DNA from: Pythium myriotylum
Taxonomy: Eukaryota; Oomycota; Peronosporomycetes; Pythiales; Pythiaceae
DNA length: 64,000 nucleotides
Direction: 5' to 3'
Assembly: GCA_023091665.1 (NCBI GenBank)
Contig: JALJCQ010000013.1
Coordinates: 806,001-870,000, forward strand
In this document: positions 51,177 to 60,300 of the stretch, piece by piece
How the letters are laid out: each line of letters begins with the position of its first letter
Position numbering within the stretch: position 1 is the first letter of the stretch
Translations under genes and position numbers: made by a program
Notes under the pieces: generated by a model
Told to the model about the DNA's origin: nothing
The model's database searches: none
What the model saw: the letters and a program-made list of their open reading frames with translations, nothing else

Positions 51177-54100
51177 CGCAAACATCGATGACTTTTTTGG
51201 CCATCTGCCGCCGCCGAGCGCAGCCCCAGATCTCAGTCACCTGGATTCAGACTTCACGACAGAGGAAGTAAGAGCGGCACTCAAGGCGTGTCCCAGGGGC
51301 AAAGCCGCTGGACCTGACGGCCTCCCAAATGATTGGTATCATGAGTTCGCTGATCTCGTGACAGAGGCTCGCACACCCTTGTACAATCTGTGGCACAGGT
51401 CTTCTATTCTCCCGCCAAGCTTCAAGAAAGCCACGATAGCCTGCATCCCCAAGAAATCGACGCCAACCAGCGGACTGGACTTCAGACCGATCGCGCTACT
51501 TGATACAGACTACAAGATCTACTCTAGGCTCCTTCTGAACCGAGTTAGCAGCTCTCTTCCGACTCTCGTTGCCGACACGCAGTTTGGTTTTGTACCGGAC
51601 CGCCAAGTGCATGACGCGTTGGATGTATTCCACGCGGTTCAGGCCCACGCCAGAACCTCCCAGCAATACTCAGATGCGGTGGCAGTGTCGCTCGATTTTG
51701 AAAAAGCCTACGACTCGCTCGATCGGGGATTCCTCGCCCGCGCGCTGCTTCGACTCGTCTTTACAGAGCGCTTCGTCAACGCTGTCCGCCAGATACATCT
51801 TGCTACAACGGCGGAGTCACGGCAAACGGGGAGATCTCCACACCACATTCCATCCTCAACGGAATTCAGCAAGGTTGCCCGTTAGCGCCAACGTTGTTTG
51901 TGTTAGCGGTCGACACGCTCTATACTGCAATTGCCCAAAACAGAGACCTCGCTGGGATTGTGTTACCAGGCAACACAGAGGTTCGGACAGCCGGCTATGC
52001 GGATGACACGACAGTCTATCTGGAGCACCCTCGGTTCCTGACTGAGCTAGCGAGCACGCTCGACATCTTTGCTCAAGCGTCCGGCCTACGAGTCAACCAC
52101 TCCAAAAGTGTCGTGATCTTCCTCACCACAAGGGCGCAGCGGGACAACGGCCCTGGGAGCCCCTTTCCAATCGCAGAGGCCAATGCGCACACGAGGCTAC
52201 TCGGTGGACAGGTTGCTACGGTGACGTCATTGAACACGATATGGGAGCGGACGCTCCAACGGGCTCGATCTCGTCTCCAGCTGGCAGAAGTGAAGACTAC
52301 CAACACCAGTCAACGCGTGAAGCTCCTGCGCGCTCTTCTCTTGCCGATGTTTTTGTTCATCGCCCGGCATCACTGGCCCAGCCCCAAGATCGTAGACGAC
52401 CGGCAGAGGCTGGTCAACACGTTCACCTGGTCAGGCACCTTCTCCACTCGAGGGAAAACCCGAAAAGCTTGGATGGCGAATCATGTTGCACAACAAGGGA
52501 CGCACGTTGGAGGTATCAACGCAGTCAACTTGCGTCACGAATTACAATGCCTCAGGTTGACCACCGTTAACCGGTGGGCGACGCCTCGCGGCGGCTTCCG
52601 TACTGTGGTGGGCCAGATCCTGCTCAACGCTCAAAGCCGCGGCGAGACCAGCCTCAACCCTTCTCGCAGGGCTTCCGCTCGCCCGTCTTTTCAACGGACT
52701 CTCGCTCACACAGGTCTGCAACTTCGCACAGCACTGCTCACGCAGCCTCGGGACGAACGGGAGCTCCAGATGTATGTTGACATGAGGAGACAGCTGCGAG
52801 ACCACCCAAAACCAACATACGACTGGAGCCATGGGTGGCTCGGCATCGACTTCGCTGCGGTCCTCCCTGTGCTAGCCCGCTTACGAAAGTATCAGCACGA
52901 GCAATACGGCAGGCTAGACGTGATGGCTTTACTCACGGCTCGGCCATGCGGGGACGAGATCCTCCTCGATGCGAGTGGGCACGCGCTGCAACGAGGCGAC
53001 TTCGCGCGCATCATCTCGCCTACCTCTCGTTTCCGGGATGTGCTAGACATCGAGTGGCTGGACGAGACAAGACTACGCTTCCGTGCTCGCGGAGCGAGCT
53101 TTCCATTGCCCGATAAAATGGCTCGCGACTTCCGGCGGCTCTGTTACGAGCTGGTTGTCAACTACCCCGGCATTCTTGAAGCACCTGCGCAACCAGAAGA
53201 CATGGTCCTTCGACCTGCCAGCCTCGACATTTGGAGACTGTCCAGTGTCGGCAAGCACCTGGTGCTAGAATGGAACCCAGTAGACGACATCAGAGTCAAA
53301 CTTGGCCCAGTCACGACAACGGTACAGGCGACGCAATTAGCCCGATCACACTTGCGTGACCCGCTAGTTCAGTTTGACAGACACGTCTGGCTCGACTCGC
53401 CCATGGGCATCTGGAGTGGCACTCCGCAACTCACCCCGCGCACAGCGAAATCCCTTCTCCTCGCGTCGGCGAAGGAGATGACCGACAAGGAGCACGCAAG
53501 CAGAGGAGAACGCTGGCGCAATATTGACAGCGAACTGGCAGCAGCCCTCGATCTCGTCACGTGGAAAGACATCGCGTCATTCCCAGGTGTCATCGACTCA
53601 CAGCGGACCTTGCTCACACGCCTTAAAGGGGACCGTATCAACAAGTGGGATCGTACACAAAGCCGGGTAGGCTGTCCGCATTGCCTCGAGCTACCAACGA
53701 GCGGTGTGACCAGTGCGCATATCTTCTGGAGCTGCCCCAGCGCACAGCTCCTATGGAAGCACATGCTCGACTGCTGGAGCCATCTCTGGTCTGTGCGGCA
53801 CGCACCGACAGTCGACGAGTGCAAGACCGATTTCTTTTCACTCGTCCTCCCGACACTCCCAGATCGAATCTGGTCGCACCCAGAACTGTCGCGACTCGCA
53901 TCCCCTTCCGCCGCCGACATCATTGCTACACAGGAGGCTGTCCACGCGGCGTGGAGACAACATGCATTAGTGGTGCTACAGACGGCTTGGCTCTGGCGCA
54001 CTACTCCGGACACCAGAGATGACATCTGGACTCGCGAACATGCCATAGCAGTACTGCACGCGAGGCTTATGGCGTCACTCGGAGACCTACGGTGGAGGCG

Positions 54101-54725
54101 CTCGGACCACAGCGCGGCGAGCCCCCACACTGCCGCTGCGATCGAACTCCTGCGACATCCTGAGGCTAGCATTCCAGCGGCCGTCGCCACGGCACCTACT
54201 GGCGACCCCAATCTGCAATACCTACTGTTCTTCGATGGAGGATCGAGAGGCAACCCGGGTGCAGGAGGCGCTGGCGCCATCATCGTCCGGCTAGGTCAGA
54301 ACGACGTGAACGCAGAGGTTGTATTCACAGCCGCTATGTCCTATGCCCATGAGGCGACCACAAACAATCGAGCAGAGTACAATGGCCTGTTGACTGGACT
54401 CGATGCAGCAGCGAGGCACAAGTGGACCCCTTTGTCGGTCGTAGGAAACAGCATGATGATTATCCAACAAATGCGGAACTACAAGGCCCCGAGCAATGAC
54501 GTACTCCGGGAGATGTACGCTCGCGCACGCCGCCTCGCAGACTCACTCAGAGTACGCGCCTGGCGACACCATCCAAGAGCTGCGAACCGCATGGCGGACG
54601 CGGCGGCGAACTTAGCGATGGATACGCGAACGAGTAGTCAAGTCGTGCACCCCACGACAAGAGAAGAACACACACGCATCGCAGATCTCCTTAACAGTGA
54701 TCTCGAGCATTGGAGAAGGGGAGTT
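51177..54725 (+). pseudogene. 5'-truncated LINE ORF2: reverse transcriptase and RNase H
   Basis: It begins inside ORF2 without the endonuclease (NIDDFFGHLPPP). RT motifs: GPDGLPNDWY, LDFRPIALL, FGFVPDRQV and VSLDFEKAYDSLDRGF up to about 51790, then a one-base frame change near 51800. The second frame runs from about 51810, with QQGCPLAPTLF and AGYADDTT (catalytic Asp pair) to 54728. A connection region with CPHC...H...C follows, then RNase H (FFDGGSRGNPG, NNRAEYNGLL with Glu, NRMADAAANLA). Ends at 54726-54728 (TAA). LINEs insert by target-primed reverse transcription; the 5' truncation is typical. It lies between the arms of the inverted repeat. Confidence 0.88.
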
Positions 54726-54728
54726 TAA

Positions 54729-55057
54729 TCCTAACGGTGGCGACTAGCGCCGGCTATCGGTCTCTATATGAGCAGACTAATAGACCTCACTTGAATTGAA
54801 ATTGAATTGCGTCTCCGCGTCTCCGCGTCTCCGTTTTCGAAACGCGTCTGTGTCATCTGGGGCGCGTCTCGGTCTTCCGGGACGCATGCGCCTCCACTCT
54901 TGCCATTCTCCAAGTTGACATCAAGTCAAGCAGCCAAACAAGCAAGCGAGCAAGCGAGCCTCCCAAACGAATTCCAAACGGCTCGCCAGAAAGACCAACG
55001 TCGACACTCGACACACGACACAAGACAAACGAAACTGGGCACGCGACACACAAAGCC
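54729..55057. other. LINE 3' tail and promoter of the 55-kb gene
   Basis: LINE 3' UTR ending in a TTGAATTGAAATTGAATTG tail at about 54790-54808. Then a (GCGTCTCC)3 repeat and the upstream region of gene B, which is rich in CAAGCGAGC. Confidence 0.6.
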
Positions 55058-55600
55058 ATGAAGTCTGCGATGGTCATAATCTCCGCGCTCGCGCTTGCGC
55101 TGACGGCACAGCCTCAGGCTCACGCTCACGCTCACGCTCACGCTCACGCTCAAGCTCAGGTACAAGTTCAGGCACATGCTTCTAGGGCTCTTGATGCCCA
55201 CCACGCACGCATGGACCAGCGCGAGCTGCAAGCCAAGACTCGGCTCACTCCAGGGCTCGCCGCCGATGGCGCGCTCGCCGTCTTCTCGATCGCGGAGACG
55301 CTCGGGCCGCTGCTCCCAGGCATGTTTGGAAGCGGCAAGGACTGCTACCAGGTCGCCTGCTGGGTGGCCACGACGACCGACCAGTGCGCGCAGGCTGCAG
55401 CGAACCAAGTCCAGCGCGAGATCATGCGCGGTCGTAACGCATTTGCCACGGAGAGCTCGTCCGAGCACGGCATGTGGGCGCGCTATTGGCGCACGCAGTT
55501 CAACCCTCCGGACACGGGGGCTATCGCGGAAGGTTCGTGCGGTGGTGGCACCAACTTCACGGTGAGCAACTGCCAGCGCACGGGCAAGGTCTTTTGCTAA
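55058..55600 (+). CDS. Cysteine-rich secreted protein family, member B (His-Ala repeat)
   Basis: 180 residues. Signal peptide (KSAMVIISALALALTAQPQA) followed at once by an imperfect His-Ala / Gln-Ala repeat encoded by a GCTCAC hexamer array (about 55115-55160). A hydrophobic stretch precedes the cysteine domain, as in member A. The 85-residue domain has the identical Cys spacing (x4, x8, x50, x10, x7) and WARYWRTQF; by hand alignment about half of the 85 positions match member A. The N-terminal half shares nothing with A. Function unknown; His-rich repeats can bind metal ions, which is only a possibility here. The 3' flank holds a GGTTGGCTCGGATCG-type minisatellite (55603-55690). Confidence 0.85.
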   Translation: MKSAMVIISALALALTAQPQAHAHAHAHAHAQAQVQVQAHASRALDAHHARMDQRELQAKTRLTPGLAADGALAVFSIAETLGPLLPGMFGSGKDCYQVACWVATTTDQCAQAAANQVQREIMRGRNAFATESSSEHGMWARYWRTQFNPPDTGAIAEGSCGGGTNFTVSNCQRTGKVFC

Positions 55601-56241
55601 GGGTTGGCTCGGATCGGGTTTGCTCGGATGGGGTTGACTCGGCTCGGGTTGGCTCGGATCGGGTTGGTTTGGGTTGGCTGGGCTGGGCTGGATCCGTGTT
55701 GGAGACGAGCAGTTGCCGAGGAGCGATGGAGAGAGTGAAGGAAGAACGGGTGGGAAGAAGGAGGGAAGGAGCGGACGAATGGGGGAGGGTGAGAAGATCT
55801 CGTCTGCAGGTGTCTGTCGAATAGTAATGAATACAATACGCGTAGTTTGGTCGATCGATGACTGCGGCAGTGCGAGTCAACACAGCACAGTACAGTATAG
55901 TACAGTATTGGTCAAGGTGGTATGCTTTCTTGAAGTAAAATGCGTCAGACGAGCACTGTGAGAGTGCTTTGCTTTACGTCTGTCTCGGTGATCTCAGGAC
56001 TGGGGCAAATGTGAATTACGAAAAGTCGACGACGACTATCTCAGATTATGATTTGGCGGGGCGGTGAATGCAGAACAAAGGAAACTCGCGGAGACGGATC
56101 CATTGGGTTTTCTGTGCACTGGAGGATCGGGAATTGATGAATTTGAATCTGGTCTTGCGGAAGTTGCTACCTGCCACATAACTGTGGAAGTGGCAAAAAA
56201 ACAAAAAAACTGCCACGCACCCACAAACGACGCATGTGTCA
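55601..56241. other. 3' minisatellite and non-coding spacer
   Basis: After the GGTTGGCTCGG minisatellite there is no clear gene. The right arm of the long inverted repeat begins at 56242. Confidence 0.5.
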
Positions 56242-57259
56242 ACGAGTGTTGGATGGGGGCTGTTGGTGGCTGACACGTCCAGAGTTCACACAGCTGCGTT
56301 CTCATCCACCGTCACGTGGACAGACCTGCGCGTGGGTGGCTCCGACCACTCGGTCCTTGCTCTTCGGTCCTCCGTCCTCAATCCTCCATCATCCGTCTCC
56401 TCGATTGGCCTCAGCCTCAGCCTCAGCCACTTCAAGTGCCGGTGGCCGTCTGGTTTGGTCTGGGCTGGGCTGGAACGGGCTGGAATGGGCTGGAGTGAGC
56501 TGGAGTGAGCTGGAACTGGATGGGATGGGATTGGCTGGGATGGGATGGGGATGCGCTGCGCTGGTGCCACTTCAACTTCAGGTGGCCATCGGATACCATC
56601 TGGTAGGTTGTCTTCACAGACTGAAGGGCTCGTCTATGGACCTCTCCGGGATCTTTTGTTGACGGGTACGGGTATCCGGTCTCCTTTAGTCGCCTGTCCT
56701 CCTTTTCGCCATCGCGACTAATTGATGACATTGGTTGATATGCGAGACGAACGTCGTCGATTGGTTGGCTCCCTCGAGATCAACGAGGTCAACGTCATCC
56801 TTCTTTGTCTCCATCGGAAAACCGCTGCTTTTGAGCGCAGTTCCGAGACGCTCACCCACCTCCGAAGCCACACGATTCGGGCGAGGTGTGAGCGGGGTGT
56901 CACAAAGACCTCCTCGCTTCGTCTATCGGTCTGTCTGACGGACCGTACTGTACTGTGTGCGTGTCCGTGCCGAGAGGCGCGTCTTGCCAGGGTAGAGAGG
57001 GAGAGAGAGAGAAAGAAAGAGAGAGAGATATGGAAACGCCGAAGTAGACGTTGAAAGCAACAGACGGGTTCCACGAAGAAAGCCTGCCTGCTCTCTCGTT
57101 CTCCTCTCGTCTTCGGTTTCCCTCCTGCAGGACCGCTGCGAGAGAAGAACCGATCCACGCCCAAGTGCTCACTCACATTCAATCTTGACTTCAACCTCAC
57201 AAGCCTCACCCCTCTCCAACTCCAGGTTCTCACGACCTCGCACGTTCTTGCTCACACCG

Positions 57260-58213
57260 ATGAAGTTCCTCGTTCCCGTCGCTACACTCGCTCTGCTTGT
57301 CGCTGGCTCCGCAGCAACTGAGACTCGTCCCGAAGACTCCGTCATGTACTTCAAGCCTGAGCTCAGCGAGGACCGCAACGCCGCCGGCACCAAGCCCCAG
57401 AAACTCGTTGGACCCAACGCCAAACCGGTCTTCGTCCACTACGAAGGCTACGACGAAGATCCCAAAGGTAACAGCACTGACGGCAAAGCCAGCAGCGCTG
57501 ATGGCAAAGCCGGCAACGGCAAAACCGATGCCAAGCCCAGTAAGACCGATGCCAAACCCAGCACCAACGATGGCAAGCCCAGCACAAAGGATGCCAAGGA
57601 CAAGCCCAGCACCAAGGATGCCAAGGACAAACCCGCCACCAAGGATGCGAAAGACAGCAAGAACGATAGCACCAAGGGCACTGGCGATGCCAAAGCCAGC
57701 ACTGGCGATGCCAAAAAGACCAACAACGATGCTAAACCCAAGAACGCAGGAGCAGGAGCAGGAGCAGAGGTCCGATCGGCGGCCACGACCAGCGGCCTCA
57801 CGTTCAGCGATCTCGACGGAAACGGAGACAACCTAGACGACGACGTCAGCCGTCGCCGTCTTGCTGTGCCTGTCGTAGCCGTCGTGGCTGGATTCAACAT
57901 CGCTTCCGCCGCCGCGCCGATCGTCACCAATATCCTCAAGGGCTCCAAGAAGGAGTGCCATCAACTCGCGTGCTGGATCGCCTCCGAGTCGCGCACGTGC
58001 GCTATCAGCGCGGCCGAGCGCGTGCAGAACGAGGTCACCAAGGGCCGTGGTCGCTACACCTATGACACCTACGAGTCGGGAGGTCTGTGGGCCCGCTACT
58101 GGCGCACGCAGTTCGAGCCGCAGGACCGCGGAGAGGTCGCCTCGGGCAACTGCACCGACAACGTCCCTTTCACCGTCAGTAACTGTCAGACGACGGGGCG
58201 GGTCAAGTGCTAG
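57260..58213 (+). CDS. Cysteine-rich secreted protein family, member A' (right arm)
   Basis: 317 residues; the same protein as the gene at 49154-50086 with a 7-residue insertion (KASTGDA) in the Lys/Asp/Ser/Thr repeat region and a few substitutions. Signal peptide, hydrophobic segment after RRRLA and six-Cys terminal domain are intact, with Cys as the last residue. The upstream region has TCACTCACATTCAA about 80-90 bases before the ATG, a plausible initiator, identical on the other arm. Both copies are open and nearly identical, so either the duplication is recent or the arms are homogenised by conversion. Confidence 0.85.
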   Translation: MKFLVPVATLALLVAGSAATETRPEDSVMYFKPELSEDRNAAGTKPQKLVGPNAKPVFVHYEGYDEDPKGNSTDGKASSADGKAGNGKTDAKPSKTDAKPSTNDGKPSTKDAKDKPSTKDAKDKPATKDAKDSKNDSTKGTGDAKASTGDAKKTNNDAKPKNAGAGAGAEVRSAATTSGLTFSDLDGNGDNLDDDVSRRRLAVPVVAVVAGFNIASAAAPIVTNILKGSKKECHQLACWIASESRTCAISAAERVQNEVTKGRGRYTYDTYESGGLWARYWRTQFEPQDRGEVASGNCTDNVPFTVSNCQTTGRVKC

Positions 58214-58261
58214 ACAGCGACCGAGTGAGCGAGCGCGTCAGCTTAACGAGTGAGCGAGCGG

Positions 58262-58326
58262 GTCAGCGTAGCGAGTCAGCGTAGCGAGTCAGCGTAGCGA
58301 GTCAGCGTAGCGAGTCAGCGTAGCGA
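58262..58326 (+). repeat. 13-base tandem repeat, five copies
   Basis: Unit GTCAGCGTAGCGA, five exact copies just after the stop of member A'. Absent from the left arm; the pseudogene flank at 30.99 kb has a single unit. A recent local expansion. Confidence 0.9.
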
Positions 58327-58662
58327 GCGAGTCTCATCTCGAACGGATTCCAGTTGGGTCTTTGCGCTGGGTTGCAGTCGGCGTCTTCGCGCCAGTCGTG
58401 ATGGTCTCGTTGGCCGCGTTTGCGGTGCTCTCATGATGGTCTCGCTGGACGCGTTTGTAGTGGGTGGTTCTAGTGTTCCTTTGTTCCATGTTGGCGTCTC
58501 GCCTGATTGCCTTATCACCGTATCGCCTGATCACCTTATCGGCTTCTCGTGAGCTCTCACGAAATGTACAGTGTAATGCGTGTAAAAAAAAGAATAAATC
58601 GCTCCCTTGATCTTGGCTTTCCTCGTCAGCAAGGCAAGTACTATAATGCTCAATGGATCAGG

Positions 58663-59499
58663 TTTGCGGCTGACCCGTTCCCGGTCCTTCAGGCGGCTTG
58701 GCAGCAAGTCGTGCTGGAATCACTGGTTTTTCTCCAAGCTTGGAGAGCCAACTGCGCTGGCGACGACAAGGTGTGGTCGCCGAATCAAGCCACCGTTCTC
58801 CACGACGCTGCCTGTCAAAGTATCCTCCGGGTGCTCGGCTCGCGACTTGCCACAACCCCTGACTGCTCCCAACATGGGGCGGTCCTGGTCGAACAACTCT
58901 GGGAAAGCCTCGGCGCCCGGCTTACAGTCCCACCGGCCCTCACTACAGAAGGCCCCCTCGCTCAGACCTGCGACCATCTTCTCTTCTTCGACGGTGTGTC
59001 TCGCAGCTCCCTGGAGACGGCTTCATCAGGAGCCGTCATCGTCGCAGCGACGAAACATGCAGGCGTGGCCTCGATCGTCTGGACGTCTGGGATCAAGCAC
59101 CAGACCCAAACCACCTCCCTACAAGCGGCCTACAAAGGGTTGATCGCGGGACTCCACGCTGCCCGTTCCTGCAAGCTTGCCCGTCTGGAAGTAGTCGGGC
59201 ATAATGCGTTGATTCTCAAGCAACTACGTGATCACAGGCCTCCACGCGCCTCCGCGCTAGGCGGTCTATACCGACAAGCACGCAAACTCGCAGATCTTAT
59301 CGGCGTTTCAAAGTGGACCCACCACACGAGAAACCACAACAAGATGGCACGGAAACTCGCCGAGCACAGCGCCGTGTCGAGCGAGGAGCCCTCCATCACC
59401 CACTTCAATTCCCAAGCTGGCGTCGCTAGATTGTCGAATTTGCTTCATAATGACCTGCGTCCATGGTGGCCCTCCCAAAGCTCTCCAGTTGACAACTAG
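58663..59499 (+). pseudogene. LINE 3' fragment: RNase H region
   Basis: The frame is open from 58549, but homology to the family flank ends at 58662 and LINE sequence starts there (ADPFPVLQAAWQQVVLESL), a 5'-truncated insertion. The RNase H core is recognisable but altered: FFDGVSRSSLETASSGAV lacks the usual GNPG, the catalytic Glu of AEYKG is AYKG here, and MARKLAEHS replaces MAD. Inactive. The end NDLRPWWPSQ matches the remnants at 40.1 kb. Confidence 0.75.
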
Positions 59500-59694
59500 C
59501 AGGCCTACATGTACAAGCCCCAGATCAGAATTTGCGGCATCCAGTCACCGACTCCAAGCGGCAAGTTTTGACCAATCGACGCCCACCCCGGGAGTCAGTA
59601 ACAGCAGGTCTCAGCGGACAAGTTCGGCCGTGTTCTACAGACGGAGCGATCGGAAGTCTCTCTTAACCGAGGGACGTTCACCCCCGTTACAAAC
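59500..59694. other. LINE-LINE junction and 5' UTR
   Basis: The 3' end of one LINE and the probable 5' UTR of the next. No gene. Confidence 0.5.
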
Positions 59695-60300
59695 ATGACG
59701 TCCACGAAAGACCCCCCCGATGGAGGGGGTGGAGCCGGCGATGGCGGCGGCGGCGAGAGGCACATACAGCCCTCTTCGCCGCCGACGCCGGCAACACCCA
59801 CTGCGCTCAACTCGCCTTCGGTCTCGCAAGCGAAGAAAGCCGTGGTAGCGGCCCCCTCTCTCGCCAGCGGGTCTGAAGTCACCTTCTCCATTGGAGCCGC
59901 GCCCGACGCCAAGAGGAAAAGCGGCAAGCCCGCCACTCGGAAGTACCTAGTTGCGAAACGCACAGAGGTGCGCCCGAAGTCGGTCAGCGCCAACGCTGCA
60001 GCTGCGCAGCAAAAGCCGGCCCCACCGGCGACGGTTGCTGCGGCGCAAGCAGCGGACTCCGACCAACCAGCAGCCTCCAACAGTCGACGTAAGCCCAAAT
60101 CGGCGGCGGCGAAGGGAAAGAAAAACGATGCTAAACGAAAGGATCCGAGACGGGACACGGCAACGACAACAGCTCCAGCCTCGGCACTCCTGAGTCCGAG
60201 CAAAACATTTGGGCAAATGCGAGAGAAGTCTTGCTTGGGGAATCACAAAAGAAAACTCCAGCGTATGAAGACGAAACTCTATATGCAGATGCCTACGTGA
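59695..60300 (+). CDS. LINE upstream ORF, low-complexity basic protein
   Basis: 201 residues from ATG (MTSTKDPPDGGGGAG). Gly/Pro-rich, then Ala/Lys-rich with basic clusters (KRKSGKPATRKY, KGKKNDAKRK). It overlaps by about 166 bases, in the other frame, the long ORF that starts after 60134. Either an ORF1 read by reinitiation or ribosomal frameshift, or the true N-terminus of the downstream protein separated by a single-base change. No obvious slippery heptamer was found in the overlap. Confidence 0.5.
   Translation: MTSTKDPPDGGGGAGDGGGGERHIQPSSPPTPATPTALNSPSVSQAKKAVVAAPSLASGSEVTFSIGAAPDAKRKSGKPATRKYLVAKRTEVRPKSVSANAAAAQQKPAPPATVAAAQAADSDQPAASNSRRKPKSAAAKGKKNDAKRKDPRRDTATTTAPASALLSPSKTFGQMREKSCLGNHKRKLQRMKTKLYMQMPT

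Larger units (their letters stand above)
56242..58475. repeat. Long inverted repeat, right arm
   Basis: Reverse-complement partner of 48985-51104. It includes the (GGGCTGGAATG-like) minisatellite at 56461-56550, a GA-rich microsatellite near 57000-57030 and gene A'. Beyond the stop codon it carries extra 13-base repeats not present on the left. Confidence 0.92.
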
